Notes: generated from the sequence alone by a model not told the origin. A stretch of 64,000 nucleotides of DNA from Staphylococcus lutrae (GCF_002101335.1 NZ_CP020773.1:1488001-1552000), one strand, 5' to 3'; positions 50,463 to 60,479 are shown, numbered from the stretch's first letter. Numbers and translations: made by a program.

Positions 50463-50941
50463 ATGTTTAGAGTGGGCTTAGGCTATGATGTGCACGCATT
50501 TGATGCAACACGGCCTTTGATTATCGGGGAATTGAAGTGCCACATACACATGGATTAAAAGGGCACAGTGATGCGGATGTATTGCTACATGCGATTACAG
50601 ATGCGATGCTAGGTGCATGTGCATTAGGCGATATCGGTAAGTTGTTTCCAGATACAGATCCGCAGTTTAAAGATGCGGATTCGAAAAAGTTGCTGACTGA
50701 AGCATACATACAAGTGAAAAACGAAGGCTATGTCATCAATAATATTGATGCAACAATCATTGCAGAACAGCCGAAATTCAGACCTCATATTGATCGTATG
50801 CGCGCAGTGATTGCTGAATTGTTTGAAGTTGAAGTCGCACGTGTCAATGTGAAGGCAACAACAAGTGAAAAACTCGGATTCACTGGGCGTCAAGAAGGCA
50901 TCGCAGCACAAGCGATTGTTTCCTTAAACGCGAAAGTGTAA
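50463..50941 (+). pseudogene. ispF: 2-C-methylerythritol 2,4-cyclodiphosphate synthase, with a one-base frameshift
   Basis: Fifth step of the MEP pathway. The start MFRVGLGYDVHAF carries the zinc Asp and His, but the frame breaks at GGGG (50526-50529) and would stop soon after. The rest, beginning at [20 protein letters not shown], is perfectly conserved one frame away. Adding one G gives an uninterrupted 159-residue protein, the usual length, with no other damage. The MEP pathway is essential where mevalonate is absent. A sequencing under-call of GGGGG therefore seems more likely than a real pseudogene. Confidence 0.92.
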
Positions 50942-50973
50942 TCGGAACGCCACATGCATAAATGAACATGACA

Positions 50974-50982
50974 TGCTATAAT
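50974..50982 (+). promoter_or_regulatory. Extended -10 promoter before gltX
   Basis: TGCTATAAT (50974-50982), 34 bases before the gltX start. No convincing -35. Confidence 0.5.
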
Positions 50983-51016
50983 GAAACAATTGAAAAACGA
51001 AACAGGAGTGAACGAA

Positions 51017-52471
51017 ATGAGTAACCGAGTGAGAGTAAGATATGCGCCAAGTCCGACAGGTTATCTGCATATTGGTAACGCACGTACGGCATTGTTTAAC
51101 TATTTATTCGCCAAACATTATGACGGAGATTTTATTATCCGTATTGAAGATACAGATACACAACGTAATTTAGCCGATGGGGAATCATCACAATTCGAGA
51201 ATTTGAAATGGTTAGGTCTAGATTGGGATGAATCTGTAGATCAAGATAAAGGTTATGGTCCTTATCGTCAATCAGAGCGTGGAGACATTTATCGCCCATT
51301 AATTGAACAGTTATTAGCTGAAGACAAAGCTTACAAATGTTATATGACGGAAGATGAATTAGAAGCAGAACGTCAAGCACAAATTGCACGTGGTGAAATG
51401 CCACGTTATGGGGGCAAACATGCGCACTTGACAGAGGCGGAGCGCCAACAATTTGAGGCTGAAGGACGACAACCTTCTATTCGTTTCCGTGTTCCTCAAG
51501 ATAAAACGTATACGTTCAATGATATGGTCAAGGGGCCTGTATCATTTGAATCAGACAATTTTGGGGATTGGGTTATCGTAAAAAAAGACGGTATTCCGAC
51601 GTATAATTTTGCGGTGGCAGTAGACGACCATTATATGGAAATCTCAGACGTTATCCGTGGCGACGACCACATTTCTAATACACCTAAACAATTGATGATA
51701 TATGAGGCGTTTGGTTGGACACCGCCGAAGTTTGGACATATGACGTTAATTGTTAATGAGCAACGCAAAAAGCTCAGCAAGCGTGACGGTCAAATTTTAC
51801 AATTTATTGAGCAATATAGAGATTTAGGATACTTACCAGAAGCGTTATTTAATTTTATCGCTTTGTTAGGCTGGTCTCCAGAAGGGGAAGAAGAAATTTT
51901 CTCTAAAGATGAATTGATCAAGATGTTTACTGAAAAACGTTTGTCTAAATCGCCTGCCTTTTTCGATAAACAAAAATTGGCGTGGATTAACAATCAATAT
52001 ATGAAAGAAAAAGATGCGGATACAGTGTTTGAAATGACATTACCGCACATGATTAAAGCAGGATTGCTTCCTGAGTCACCATCAGAGTCTGAATTGGATT
52101 GGGGACGTAAATTGGTTGCACTCTATCAAGAACAAATGAGCTATGCCGGTGAAATTGTACCATTATCTGAGTTGTTCTTCCGCGATGAGAAAGAATTGGA
52201 TGAGGCGTCACAAGAAGTACTTAACGGTGAACAAGTGCCAGAATTGATGCAAGTCCTCCATAGTAAATTGACGACACTTGAAAACTTTGAAGCGGCTGAA
52301 ATTAAAAAGACGATTAAAGAAGTCCAAAAAGAGACAGGGATCAAAGGAAAGCAATTGTTCATGCCAATTCGTGTAGCGGTCACAGGACAAATGCACGGTC
52401 CGGAATTGCCAAATACGATGGAAGTACTAGGCAAAGAAAAAGTCCTCGGCCGTATCCAAAGCTTATTATAA
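51017..52471 (+). CDS. gltX: Glutamyl-tRNA synthetase
   Basis: Class I synthetase of 484 residues; in staphylococci it also charges tRNA-Gln with Glu for later amidation. The HIGH motif reads YLHIGNART near residue 15 and KMSKS reads KKLSKRDG near residue 255. The all-helical anticodon-binding domain follows. The ATG at 51017 follows AGGAGTGA; an in-frame ATG at 50981 overlaps the promoter. Confidence 0.96.
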   Translation: MSNRVRVRYAPSPTGYLHIGNARTALFNYLFAKHYDGDFIIRIEDTDTQRNLADGESSQFENLKWLGLDWDESVDQDKGYGPYRQSERGDIYRPLIEQLLAEDKAYKCYMTEDELEAERQAQIARGEMPRYGGKHAHLTEAERQQFEAEGRQPSIRFRVPQDKTYTFNDMVKGPVSFESDNFGDWVIVKKDGIPTYNFAVAVDDHYMEISDVIRGDDHISNTPKQLMIYEAFGWTPPKFGHMTLIVNEQRKKLSKRDGQILQFIEQYRDLGYLPEALFNFIALLGWSPEGEEEIFSKDELIKMFTEKRLSKSPAFFDKQKLAWINNQYMKEKDADTVFEMTLPHMIKAGLLPESPSESELDWGRKLVALYQEQMSYAGEIVPLSELFFRDEKELDEASQEVLNGEQVPELMQVLHSKLTTLENFEAAEIKKTIKEVQKETGIKGKQLFMPIRVAVTGQMHGPELPNTMEVLGKEKVLGRIQSLL

Positions 52472-52495
52472 AATGCGCATTAACGGTTTTTAAAC

Positions 52496-52524
52496 TTGAT
52501 ATCATATTAGAAATCGACTACTAT
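52496..52524 (+). promoter_or_regulatory. Promoter of the cysE T-box transcript
   Basis: TTGATA (52496-52501), 17 bases, TACTAT (52519-52524), just before the T-box leader. Confidence 0.6.
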
Positions 52525-52540
52525 AAAAGTGGAATTGAAT

Positions 52541-52751
52541 AAAGGACAAGTAAGCAAATGGCGTGTAATCAGAGAGTGTACGGTGGGTGGAAGTACATCG
52601 CAAAATTTGTTGAATGCACCTTTAGGATAAAAAATTAAATGATGAATTGAGTGAGTATATTTGTCCAATCAACCATTGGCGATATACTAATTAAGAGTGG
52701 AACCGTGCGTATGAGCACCTCTGACATTGAATATGTTAGAGGTGTTTTTTT
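52541..52751 (+). promoter_or_regulatory. Cysteine T-box riboswitch
   Basis: Leader RNA that reads tRNA-Cys charging. AGAGAGTGTACGG/GTGGAAGTACATC forms the distal stem I features, and GAATGCACC holds the likely specifier TGC (Cys). AAGAGTGGAACCGTGC (52693-52708) is the T-box proper that would pair with the tRNA 3' end in the antiterminator. CACCTCTGACA/TGTTAGAGGTG with seven T (52716-52751) is the terminator. Uncharged tRNA-Cys would let transcription proceed into cysE-cysS. Confidence 0.9.
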
Positions 52752-52854
52752 AAATCATCATGCACAGGGTCTTACTGAGTATGAAAGCTGTGACAAAATG
52801 CTTTGGGCTTGAAACAATCAAACGCATGTCATGTGATTAAAAGGAGGGATGATT

Positions 52855-53496
52855 GTGATACGACGGATGATAGATGATGTCAAAATGGTATTTGAACAAG
52901 ATCCAGCAGCACGCTCAACTTTAGAAGTCATTACAACATATGCAGGTTTACATGCGGTGTGGAGTCACTTGATTGCGCACCGTTTGTACAAGAAGAAACG
53001 TTACACACTTGCACGTGTGATTTCACAAATTTCCCGCTTTTATACTGGAATTGAAATCCACCCGGGAGCTAAAATTGGACGACGTTTATTTATTGACCAC
53101 GGCATGGGTGTTGTGATTGGTGAAACATGTACGATCGGCGATAATGTGACGATCTATCAAGGTGTGACACTGGGCGGTACTGGGAAGGAAAAAGGAAAAC
53201 GGCATCCGGACATTGGGGACAATGTTTTAATTGCAGCGGGCTCTAAGGTGTTAGGTAATATTAAAGTGCATTCAAATGTGAATATTGGTGCGAATTCTGT
53301 TGTGTTAAGCGATGTGCCGAGTTACTCGACGGTGGTGGGTATACCGGGTCGGATTGTTAAGCAAGACGGAAAACGAATTGGGAAAACGTTTGATCATCTC
53401 GATTTACCAGATCCAATTTATGAACAGTTGAAGCAGCTTGAACGACAACTTGAACAAACTAAAAATGGAGAGATTAAAGATGATTACATTATATAA
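52855..53496 (+). CDS. cysE: Serine O-acetyltransferase
   Basis: Makes O-acetylserine, the substrate of CysK. It has 213 residues. An N-terminal helical part is followed by a left-handed beta-helix of hexapeptide repeats with [19 protein letters not shown], carrying the catalytic His, and [20 protein letters not shown] chose GTG at 52855: GGAGGG lies six bases before it, whereas the ATG at 52849 directly abuts that site. The end overlaps cysS by 17 bases. Controlled by the Cys T-box. Confidence 0.94.
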   Translation: MIRRMIDDVKMVFEQDPAARSTLEVITTYAGLHAVWSHLIAHRLYKKKRYTLARVISQISRFYTGIEIHPGAKIGRRLFIDHGMGVVIGETCTIGDNVTIYQGVTLGGTGKEKGKRHPDIGDNVLIAAGSKVLGNIKVHSNVNIGANSVVLSDVPSYSTVVGIPGRIVKQDGKRIGKTFDHLDLPDPIYEQLKQLERQLEQTKNGEIKDDYII

Positions 53497-54880
53497 TACA
53501 TTAACGCGTCAAAAGGAAAAGTTTAAACCAATTGAACCAGGCAAAGTAAAAATGTACGTGTGTGGGCCGACAGTATATAATTACATTCATATCGGGAATG
53601 CACGCCCAGCAATCAATTACGATGTGGTTCGTCGTTACTTTGAATATAAAGGTTATGAAGTGAACTATGTCTCTAATTTTACAGATGTGGATGACAAATT
53701 AATCAAACGGGCGCAGGAGTTGGGTGAGACTGTTCCGGAAATTGCAGACCGTTATATCAAAGCGTTTCATGAAGATACTGCCGCATTAAATGTAAAACCA
53801 GCCACATGTAATCCACGGGTAATGGATCATATGGATGAAATTATTCAATTTATTCAAAAACTAGTGGATGAAGGTTTTGCTTATGAGAGTGGTGGAGATG
53901 TTTACTTTAGAACACGTAAGTTTGAAGATTACGGTAAGTTGAGTCATCAATCTTTAGATGATTTAAAGGTAGGCGCCCGGATTGAACAAGGTGAAAATAA
54001 GGAAGATGCGCTCGACTTTACGCTTTGGAAAAAAGCAAAGCCGAATGAGATTAGTTGGGATAGCCCGTTTGGTGAAGGGCGTCCGGGTTGGCATATCGAA
54101 TGTTCAGTTATGGCATTTGAAAAATTAGGGCCAACAATTGACATTCATGCGGGTGGAAGTGATTTACAATTTCCACATCATGAAAATGAAATTGCACAAT
54201 CAGAAGCACATAATCACGCACCGTTTGCAAATTACTGGATGCATAACGGCTTCATTAATATTGATAATGAAAAGATGAGTAAGTCTTTAGGGAACTTTAT
54301 CTTAGTTCACGATATTATCAAAGAAGTCGATCCTGATGTTTTACGCTTTTTTATGATTAGTGTGCATTACAGAAGTCCAATCAATTATAATTTAGAGCTT
54401 GTCGAAGCGGCTAAAAGTGGCTTGGCGCGTATTCGTAACAGCTACGACGCTTTGAATGCACGTGAAGCGGTAGCGACGAATTTAACTGATGATGGGGCAA
54501 TATTAACGCAAATCGAGCAGATTTTAGCGCAGTTTGAAACAGTCATGGATGATGATTTTAATACAGCGAATGCGATTACCGCGTGGTACGATTTAGTTAA
54601 GCTTGCGAACAAGTATTTGTTAGAAGACCATACGTCGACACAAGTCATTCAGCGTTTTAAAGCTGTATTTGAGACATTTAGTGACATTTTAGGGGTGCCA
54701 TTGACTTCGAATCAAGGGGATATGCTACTTGATGAAGAGATTGAAAAATTGATTGAGGCACGAAATGAAGCGCGAAAAGCGAAAGATTATGCACGTGCAG
54801 ATGAAATTAGAGCACAGTTGAAAGCACAAAACATTATATTAGAAGATACGCCACAAGGTGTGAGATATAAACGTGGATAA
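53480..54880 (+). CDS. cysS: Cysteinyl-tRNA synthetase
   Basis: Class I synthetase of 466 residues. [19 protein letters not shown] gives the zinc Cys (C28) and HIGH motif; [13 protein letters not shown] holds the other zinc ligands; KMSKSLGNF is the second signature. The ATG at 53480 follows GGAGA inside the cysE end; a frame start at 53438 would add unrelated residues. It is made from the T-box transcript with cysE, and overlaps mrnC by 8 bases. Confidence 0.96.
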   Translation: MITLYNTLTRQKEKFKPIEPGKVKMYVCGPTVYNYIHIGNARPAINYDVVRRYFEYKGYEVNYVSNFTDVDDKLIKRAQELGETVPEIADRYIKAFHEDTAALNVKPATCNPRVMDHMDEIIQFIQKLVDEGFAYESGGDVYFRTRKFEDYGKLSHQSLDDLKVGARIEQGENKEDALDFTLWKKAKPNEISWDSPFGEGRPGWHIECSVMAFEKLGPTIDIHAGGSDLQFPHHENEIAQSEAHNHAPFANYWMHNGFINIDNEKMSKSLGNFILVHDIIKEVDPDVLRFFMISVHYRSPINYNLELVEAAKSGLARIRNSYDALNAREAVATNLTDDGAILTQIEQILAQFETVMDDDFNTANAITAWYDLVKLANKYLLEDHTSTQVIQRFKAVFETFSDILGVPLTSNQGDMLLDEEIEKLIEARNEARKAKDYARADEIRAQLKAQNIILEDTPQGVRYKRG

Positions 54881-55274
54881 AAGGGTCAATATTACGTTGC
54901 TCAACCCACTATCATTAGCCTATGTCGGCGATGCGGTACTCGACCAATACGTACGAACGTACATCATCTTAAAACTTCAAAGCAAACCGAATCGGCTCCA
55001 TCAAGAGGCGAAACGATTTGTCTCTGCTAAAAGCCAGGCGGAAACGTTAATGCGTTTAGTAGAGAATGATTGGTTTACTGATGAAGAGTACATGATTGTG
55101 AAGCGTGGACGCAACGCCAAAAGTTATACGAAAGCGAAGAATACAGATGTCCAAACGTATCGGAAAAGTTCGGGTTTAGAAGCAGTACTCGGTTTTTTAT
55201 ATCTAAATCAACAAACAGAACGATTGGAAGCATTATTAAAAACCATTGTTGAATATGTGGAAGAAAGGCGTTGA
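54873..55274 (+). CDS. mrnC: Mini-ribonuclease III
   Basis: Dimeric RNase III-like enzyme without a dsRNA-binding domain that matures 23S rRNA. It has 133 residues. [13 protein letters not shown] near residue 15 and the [22 protein letters not shown] block hold the catalytic acids. The start is GTG at 54873, overlapping the cysS end. Usual place between cysS and rlmB. Confidence 0.94.
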   Translation: MDKRVNITLLNPLSLAYVGDAVLDQYVRTYIILKLQSKPNRLHQEAKRFVSAKSQAETLMRLVENDWFTDEEYMIVKRGRNAKSYTKAKNTDVQTYRKSSGLEAVLGFLYLNQQTERLEALLKTIVEYVEERR

Positions 55275-55279
55275 AATCC

Positions 55280-56029
55280 ATGGACTCGGAAATTATTGTG
55301 GGTCGCCATGCAGTGAGAGAAGCAGTCATATCAGGTCACAGCATCAATAAAATTTTAATCCAAGATAGCATGAAGAAACAGCAAATTGAAGATATTTTAA
55401 AACTTGCGAAATCATCAAAACTCGTTGTCCAAGAGGTGCCAAAATCTAAATTAGATCAAATTTCAAGTGCGCCACATCAAGGGGTAGCTGCATATGTTGC
55501 ACCATATGAGTATGAAGATTTAGAGCATTTTTTAATACGACAAGCACAACAGGAACATTTATCAACGGTGTTAATTCTAGATGGTTTAGAAGACCCACAT
55601 AACTTAGGTTCGATTTTGAGAACGGCAGACGCGACGGGGGTGGATGGCATTATCATTCCGAAACGGCGCTCGGTGGCATTGACGCAAACCGTTGCAAAAG
55701 CGTCAACAGGTGCGATTCAACACGTGCCTGTCATTCGCGTGACGAACTTATCTCAAACGATAGATGTGCTCAAAGATAAAGGGTATTGGGTCGCGGGCAC
55801 TGAGGCGAATCATGCGACAGACTATCGTGAGATGCAAGCAGACATGCCTTTAGCCATCGTGATTGGGAGTGAAGGACAAGGCATGAGTCGTCGTGTAAAA
55901 GAAAAATGTGACTTTTACATTAAAATTCCGATGGTCGGCCATGTGAACAGTCTCAATGCTTCGGTCGCTGCAAGTTTGATGATGTATGAAGTATTTCGCA
56001 AACGACACCCTATTGGTGGTGACAAATAA
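55280..56029 (+). CDS. rlmB: 23S rRNA (guanosine-2'-O-)-methyltransferase RlmB family
   Basis: SPOUT methyltransferase of 249 residues with an N-terminal substrate domain (GRHAVREAV) and the knotted SAM site: [32 protein letters not shown] and [15 protein letters not shown]. The ATG at 55280 aligns with S. aureus; a TTG at 55271 overlaps the mrnC stop. Exact target nucleotide is inferred from family. Confidence 0.93.
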   Translation: MDSEIIVGRHAVREAVISGHSINKILIQDSMKKQQIEDILKLAKSSKLVVQEVPKSKLDQISSAPHQGVAAYVAPYEYEDLEHFLIRQAQQEHLSTVLILDGLEDPHNLGSILRTADATGVDGIIIPKRRSVALTQTVAKASTGAIQHVPVIRVTNLSQTIDVLKDKGYWVAGTEANHATDYREMQADMPLAIVIGSEGQGMSRRVKEKCDFYIKIPMVGHVNSLNASVAASLMMYEVFRKRHPIGGDK

Positions 56030-56031
56030 AT

Positions 56032-56556
56032 ATGAAAGACTACTATGTCATAATAGATGGATATAACATGATAGGTCAGTCTCCAGAACTCAGTCGCCTT
56101 GCTAAAGAAAGTTTGGAAGAGGCGCGAGAAAAACTGTTAATAGAAATTTCGAATTACAGCGCCGTGACAAAGGGTGAAATTGTATGTGTGTTCGATGCGT
56201 ATGATCGTGGTACACCTCAAACAGAATATGTGTATCACGGCGTAAAAGTCATCTTCACGAAAGAAAATGAAACGGCGGACAGCTTTATAGAGCGCTATGT
56301 TTATAACATTTACAATAAACATACGACGCATATTACCGTAGTAACGAGTGATATGAGTGAGCAACATGCGATATTCGGAACAGGTGCATATCGTTTATCA
56401 TCGCGAGAAATGTGGCGTCATTTAAAAGAAAACAAAGATGCCGTCGTAAAGTCGATACATCGCTTTGACGAAAACAAGCCCCGTACACGCATTCAACTGT
56501 CAGAAGAATTGCTCTCTGAATTTGAAAAACTTAGACGTGGTGAGTCTCAAGACTAG
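56032..56556 (+). CDS. rae1: Rae1/YacP, ribosome-dependent mRNA endonuclease (NYN domain)
   Basis: PIN-like NYN nuclease of 174 residues. YYVIIDGYNMIGQ gives the first acidic motif, CVFDAYDRG the second and VVTSDMSEQ the third. In B. subtilis this protein cuts mRNA in the ribosomal A site. It begins two bases after rlmB, so it belongs to the cysE-to-rae1 run. Confidence 0.92.
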   Translation: MKDYYVIIDGYNMIGQSPELSRLAKESLEEAREKLLIEISNYSAVTKGEIVCVFDAYDRGTPQTEYVYHGVKVIFTKENETADSFIERYVYNIYNKHTTHITVVTSDMSEQHAIFGTGAYRLSSREMWRHLKENKDAVVKSIHRFDENKPRTRIQLSEELLSEFEKLRRGESQD

Positions 56557-56631
56557 TCTTTTAGTATGTTGTTGATTTCCCCCTTTGACAGATATGATTA
56601 GAGATAATTTGTCGAAGGTGAGGAAATCAGT

Positions 56632-57198
56632 ATGACATTATCTCTCGAACAACAGACGATTTTTGCTGAGACGGTTCAACGCGCTCAACAGCAACAACCG
56701 GAAGCCATGGCACAGTTAATGATGTACATTGAGCAGTTAGCGCGAAAAAGCTTTGGTGATTTCAGTGTGGCGCAGGCAGATTGTGAAGACTTAATTCAAG
56801 ACGTGATGATTGCGATTTATCAGAAGTTACAGAGTGAGCACTTTTATCTAGGAATTCCATTCGAGCATTATATCAATCGTACCATTTATCGTCGCAAAGT
56901 CGATTATCGTCGTAGGAAACTGACGCATCAGCGAATATTTGAAGATTATGTTCAAGGATACGCCTTTCGCTATCAAAATCAGTTGGAACAGCAACAACGA
57001 TATGATAGATATGAAATTGAAGCGTTACTACAACAAGTATCAGAACAATTAAGCGCTTTTGAAATGCGTGTTTTAGAAGGATTGATACAAGAGTGGAAAC
57101 CGGCGGAAATTGCTCAAGCGTTAGCCACTAGAGATAAAAAAGTATACAACGCGATCTATAGAATTCGACAAAAAATGAAATGTTTACTAGACGCATAA
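56632..57198 (+). CDS. sigH: Sigma-70 family factor SigH
   Basis: Alternative sigma factor of 188 residues. Region 2 (about 20-85; CEDLIQDVMIAIYQKLQ) and a C-terminal region 4 helix-turn-helix (EWKPAEIAQALATRDKKVYNAIYRIRQKM in parts: EWKPAEIAQALAT, KKVYNAIYRIRQKM) are visible. In S. aureus SigH drives competence genes and its gene holds the same place before rpmG-secE-nusG. Sequence is poorly conserved between staphylococci, so the call leans on position. Confidence 0.85.
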   Translation: MTLSLEQQTIFAETVQRAQQQQPEAMAQLMMYIEQLARKSFGDFSVAQADCEDLIQDVMIAIYQKLQSEHFYLGIPFEHYINRTIYRRKVDYRRRKLTHQRIFEDYVQGYAFRYQNQLEQQQRYDRYEIEALLQQVSEQLSAFEMRVLEGLIQEWKPAEIAQALATRDKKVYNAIYRIRQKMKCLLDA

Positions 57199-57204
57199 TG
57201 GCGT

Positions 57205-57234
57205 TTGACAATTGAATGCAAACTTATGTATAGT
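57205..57234 (+). promoter_or_regulatory. Promoter for rpmG-secE-nusG
   Basis: TTGACA (57205-57210), 18 bases, TATAGT (57229-57234) with a TG directly before it. Confidence 0.75.
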
Positions 57235-57266
57235 AAACTGGTATTATAGAAGCAAGGTGAGAAACG

Positions 57267-57410
57267 TTGAAAAAAGTGCCGTTAAATTGTGAAAAATGTG
57301 GTAATCGAAATTATCATGTACCGAAATCGACGAACATTACAGAACGCTTAGTATTGAAAAAGTTCTGTGCAAAATGTAACACACATACACTTCATAAAGA
57401 ATCCAAATAA
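57267..57410 (+). CDS. rpmG: 50S ribosomal protein L33
   Basis: Ribosomal protein of 47 residues starting with TTG after AAGGTGAG. It reads MKKVPLNCEKCGNRNY with CxxC at residues 8-11 and a second CAKC near the end (about 34-37). It is thus the zinc-containing form. This gene is easily missed because of its size and start codon. Normal place before secE. Confidence 0.93.
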   Translation: MKKVPLNCEKCGNRNYHVPKSTNITERLVLKKFCAKCNTHTLHKESK

Positions 57411-57428
57411 ATTGGAGGGAAATTGATA

Positions 57429-57608
57429 ATGCCGAAAAAAGAAAGCTTCTTCCAAGGTGTAAAATCCGAAATGGAAAAGACGAGTTGGCCAACAGGATCG
57501 GAACTTGTTAAATATACAACCATTGTTGTCATGACTGTATTATTCTTCTTGTTGTTTTTCTGGGGCTTAGACATCGGAATTGGACAGTTAATTGAATTGA
57601 TAAAATAG
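57429..57608 (+). CDS. secE: Preprotein translocase subunit SecE
   Basis: Essential clamp of the SecY channel, 59 residues with one membrane helix at about 32-55. [18 protein letters not shown] is the conserved amphipathic start. ATG at 57429 is nine bases from GGAGGG; an in-frame TTG two codons earlier is too close. Confidence 0.95.
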   Translation: MPKKESFFQGVKSEMEKTSWPTGSELVKYTTIVVMTVLFFLLFFWGLDIGIGQLIELIK

Positions 57609-57626
57609 GAATGGGGAGTTGTCAGC

Positions 57627-58175
57627 ATGTCTGAAGAGATAGGTGCAAAACGTTGGTATGCAGTTCATACCTACTCTGGTTACGAAAATAAAGTAAAAAA
57701 GAATTTGGAAAAACGTGTCGAATCGATGAATATGACGGAGCAAATCTTTAGAGTGGTGATTCCAGAAGAGGAAGAAACACAAGTCAAAGATGGTAAAGCG
57801 AAGAAACAAATGAAAAAAACGTTTCCGGGTTATGTACTCGTTGAGCTCATCATGACAGACGAATCATGGTATGTTGTAAGAAACACACCAGGTGTGACAG
57901 GTTTTGTAGGTTCAGCAGGTGCAGGTTCAAAACCAAACCCGTTATTGCCAGATGAAGTGCGCTTTATTCTGAAGCAGATGGGTATGAATGAGAAAACAAT
58001 CGACGTTGAAGTGGATTTAGGAGAACAAGTCCGTATTACCTCTGGCCCATTTGCAAGTCAAGTGGGTGAAGTCAGTGAGATTGAAGCAGATAAATTCAAG
58101 CTCACAGTACTGGTCGATATGTTTGGCAGAGAGACGCCTGTCGAAGTAGAGTTTGATCAAATAGAGAAGTTATAA
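57627..58175 (+). CDS. nusG: Transcription factor NusG
   Basis: Elongation/pausing factor of 182 residues. The NGN domain (1-115; AKRWYAVHTYSGYENKVKKN, FPGYVLVEL, VRNTPGVTGFVG) binds RNA polymerase. The KOW domain (about 125-180; EQVRITSGPFASQVGEVSEI) contacts partners. It lies 18 bases after secE. Confidence 0.97.
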   Translation: MSEEIGAKRWYAVHTYSGYENKVKKNLEKRVESMNMTEQIFRVVIPEEEETQVKDGKAKKQMKKTFPGYVLVELIMTDESWYVVRNTPGVTGFVGSAGAGSKPNPLLPDEVRFILKQMGMNEKTIDVEVDLGEQVRITSGPFASQVGEVSEIEADKFKLTVLVDMFGRETPVEVEFDQIEKL

Positions 58176-58205
58176 CCTCCAGGGAAAAATGTTACAAAAA
58201 ATGTG

Positions 58206-58234
58206 TTGTATTATGTTATCTGGAGTGTTATAAT
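58206..58234 (+). promoter_or_regulatory. Promoter of rplK-rplA
   Basis: TTGTAT (58206-58211), 17 bases, TATAAT (58229-58234) with extended TGT. Confidence 0.8.
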
Positions 58235-58237
58235 TAC

Positions 58238-58315
58238 GTGGTCGCGCATTCGAAGCGCTACATTTCGTCACGAAATGTTTAAGAGTGGGAGGGCAAAAAT
58301 GAGCCCTGTGACCAC
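58238..58315 (+). promoter_or_regulatory. Structured leader before rplK
   Basis: GTGGTC (58238-58243) pairs with GACCAC (58310-58315), enclosing three hairpins: CGC/GCG, ACATTTCG/CGAAATGT and GGGC/GCCC. The leader lies between promoter and start, where ribosomal proteins often regulate their own genes. The ligand is unknown. Confidence 0.55.
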
Positions 58316-58341
58316 ATCACGATATCAAGGAGGTGCACATC

Positions 58342-58764
58342 GTGGCTAAAAAAGTAGAAAAAGTAGTTAAGTTACAAATTCCAGCAGGTAAAGCAAACCC
58401 AGCACCACCAGTTGGTCCTGCATTAGGTCAAGCCGGTGTGAACATTATGGCTTTCACAAAGGAATTTAACGCACGTACGCAAGAACAGGTAGGTTTAATC
58501 ATTCCAGTTGAGATTTATGTATATGAAGATCGTTCATTTACATTTATCACTAAAACACCACCTGCAGCTGTATTGCTTAAAAAAGCAGCAGGCGTTGAAA
58601 AAGGTTCTGGTGAGCCTAACAAAAACAAAGTTGCAACAGTAACTAAAGATCAAGTACGTGAAATTGCTAACAGTAAAATGCCTGACTTAAATGCTGCCGA
58701 TGAAGAAGCAGCTATGCGTATCATCGAAGGTACTGCACGTAGTATGGGGATTGTTGTTGAGTAA
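58342..58764 (+). CDS. rplK: 50S ribosomal protein L11
   Basis: L11 binds the GTPase centre of 23S rRNA and is needed for RelA activation. 140 residues; [20 protein letters not shown] is the N-terminal signature. The start is GTG at 58342, seven bases after AAGGAGG. Confidence 0.97.
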   Translation: MAKKVEKVVKLQIPAGKANPAPPVGPALGQAGVNIMAFTKEFNARTQEQVGLIIPVEIYVYEDRSFTFITKTPPAAVLLKKAAGVEKGSGEPNKNKVATVTKDQVREIANSKMPDLNAADEEAAMRIIEGTARSMGIVVE

Positions 58765-58815
58765 TTGTCAACATTCAAAAAACAATAAAATGATACGATA
58801 AATTTCGAAAACGAA

Positions 58816-58885
58816 CGCAGATAGGCCATTGATTAATGAGATATGAATCATTTGAATCGTGTATTGAACGCGAGGGCTATCTGCG
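58816..58885 (+). promoter_or_regulatory. Stem-loop leader before rplA
   Basis: CGCAGATAGGCC (58816-58827) pairs with GGGCTATCTGCG (58874-58885), one mismatch, in the 189-base gap between rplK and rplA; a second small stem CTTGCT/AGCAGG follows. A site for L1 feedback or RNA processing is plausible by position. Confidence 0.55.
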
Positions 58886-58953
58886 CTCAACTTGCTATTA
58901 AGCAGGTTAACGTGGGAGGACATTCCGATAAAACCACTAAAGGAGGACAAAAA

Positions 58954-59646
58954 ATGGCTAAAAAAGGTAAAAAGTATCAAGAAGCTTTAAAAAAAGTTGA
59001 TCGCCAAGCATTTTACAGTGTTGAAGAAGCGATTCGTTTAGCTCAAGAAACATCAGTTGTTAACTTTGACGCTTCAGTTGAAGTGGCATTCCGTTTAGGT
59101 ATCGATACGCGTAAAAACGACCAACAAATCCGTGGTGCAGTTGTATTACCAAATGGTACTGGTAAAACACAACGCGTTTTAGTATTTGCTAAAGGTGATA
59201 AAATCGCTGAAGCAGAAGCAGCTGGCGCTGACTATGTAGGTGACGCTGAGTACGTTAACAAAATCCAACAAGGTTGGTTCGATTTTGACGTTGTTGTAGC
59301 AACACCAGACATGATGGGTGAAGTAGGTAAATTAGGTCGCGTATTAGGACCTAAAGGTTTAATGCCTAACCCTAAAACAGGTACTGTAACAATGGACGTT
59401 AAAAAAGCAGTTGAAGAAATCAAAGCAGGTAAAGTAGAATATCGTGCTGAAAAAGCAGGTATCATTCACGCTTCTATCGGTAAAGTTTCTTTTGAAACAG
59501 AAAAATTAGTTGAAAACTTCAACACTTTACAAGACGTGTTAGCAAAAGCTAAACCAGCTTCAGCTAAAGGAACATACTTTAAGTCTGTAGCGGTTACAAC
59601 AACAATGGGTCCTGGTATCAAAGTAGACACAGCGACTTTCAAATAA
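58954..59646 (+). CDS. rplA: 50S ribosomal protein L1
   Basis: L1 forms the mobile stalk at the E site. 230 residues; the segments [20 protein letters not shown] and [12 protein letters not shown] are its signature. The ATG at 58954 follows AAAGGAGG; upstream in-frame codons belong to the leader. Confidence 0.97.
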   Translation: MAKKGKKYQEALKKVDRQAFYSVEEAIRLAQETSVVNFDASVEVAFRLGIDTRKNDQQIRGAVVLPNGTGKTQRVLVFAKGDKIAEAEAAGADYVGDAEYVNKIQQGWFDFDVVVATPDMMGEVGKLGRVLGPKGLMPNPKTGTVTMDVKKAVEEIKAGKVEYRAEKAGIIHASIGKVSFETEKLVENFNTLQDVLAKAKPASAKGTYFKSVAVTTTMGPGIKVDTATFK

Positions 59647-59713
59647 TCACATTCATCCGTACTGAGTGATCGAAGCGCGTATTCATCACTTAGTACATGA
59701 TTTCATAAAAAGG

Positions 59714-59742
59714 TTGACTTATTACGAGAAAACCTTTATATT
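59714..59742 (+). promoter_or_regulatory. Promoter of rplJ-rplL
   Basis: TTGACT (59714-59719), 17 bases, TATATT (59737-59742). Confidence 0.8.
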
Positions 59743-59749
59743 AAATTCT

Positions 59750-59880
59750 GTTGAATATTTTACCTAAGACAGTAGGAGTTCTGAGCAAGGACTTAAACTT
59801 ATATCCTACCGAGGCTAAAATGGACTTGAACGTTAAATCTTTCAAGCACTTTTTGCCGTGGGTAAAAAGTGCTTTTTTAA
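59750..59880 (+). promoter_or_regulatory. L10 leader with attenuator
   Basis: Resembles the known L10(L12)4-binding leader of Firmicutes: GTAGGAGTTCTGAGCAAGG, TATCCTACCGAGGC, then a terminator-like hairpin AAGCACTTTTT/AAAAAGTGCTT with T run (59844-59878). L10-L12 excess would favour termination before rplJ. Confidence 0.85.
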
Positions 59881-59935
59881 TTTAAGTGTAACTTAATTAT
59901 AAAAGCACCCAAAACTTATCTATGGAGGTGTCAAG

Positions 59936-60436
59936 ATGTCAAGAATCATTGAAGCGAAACAACAACAAGTTGACGTTATCGCAGATCAACTTAAAAGTTC
60001 TGTTTCTACAGTAGTTGTAGACTACCGTGGTTTAACAGTCGCAGAAGTAACAGAATTGCGTAAGCAATTACGTGAAGCGAATGTTCAGTACAAAGTGTAC
60101 AAAAACACAATGTTACGCCGTGCAGCGGAACAAGCTGGCATTGAAGGCTTGGATGAATTCTTTACTGGCCCAACGGCAGTCGCATTTACGACTGAAGATG
60201 TCGTTGCGCCAGCAAAAGTCATTGCTGGATTCGCTAAAGAACACGAAGCTTTAGAAATCAAGACAGGTATCATGGAAGGTAATGTGATTTCTGCTGAAGA
60301 TGTGAAGACAGTAGGTTCATTACCATCACACGAAGGTCTTGTATCAATGCTTCTTTCTGTATTACAAGCACCAATTCGCAATTTCGCTTATGCAGTTAAA
60401 GCTGTTGGAGAAAACAAAGAAGAAAACGCAGAATAA
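59936..60436 (+). CDS. rplJ: 50S ribosomal protein L10
   Basis: Base of the L12 stalk. 166 residues; [20 protein letters not shown] and [14 protein letters not shown] are the rRNA-binding part, and the C-terminal helix binds L12 dimers. ATG follows GGAGGTG. Autoregulated through the leader upstream. Confidence 0.97.
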   Translation: MSRIIEAKQQQVDVIADQLKSSVSTVVVDYRGLTVAEVTELRKQLREANVQYKVYKNTMLRRAAEQAGIEGLDEFFTGPTAVAFTTEDVVAPAKVIAGFAKEHEALEIKTGIMEGNVISAEDVKTVGSLPSHEGLVSMLLSVLQAPIRNFAYAVKAVGENKEENAE

Positions 60437-60479
60437 TTGATTAATTAAAACTAAAATTAAAAATTGGAGGAATATAAAC

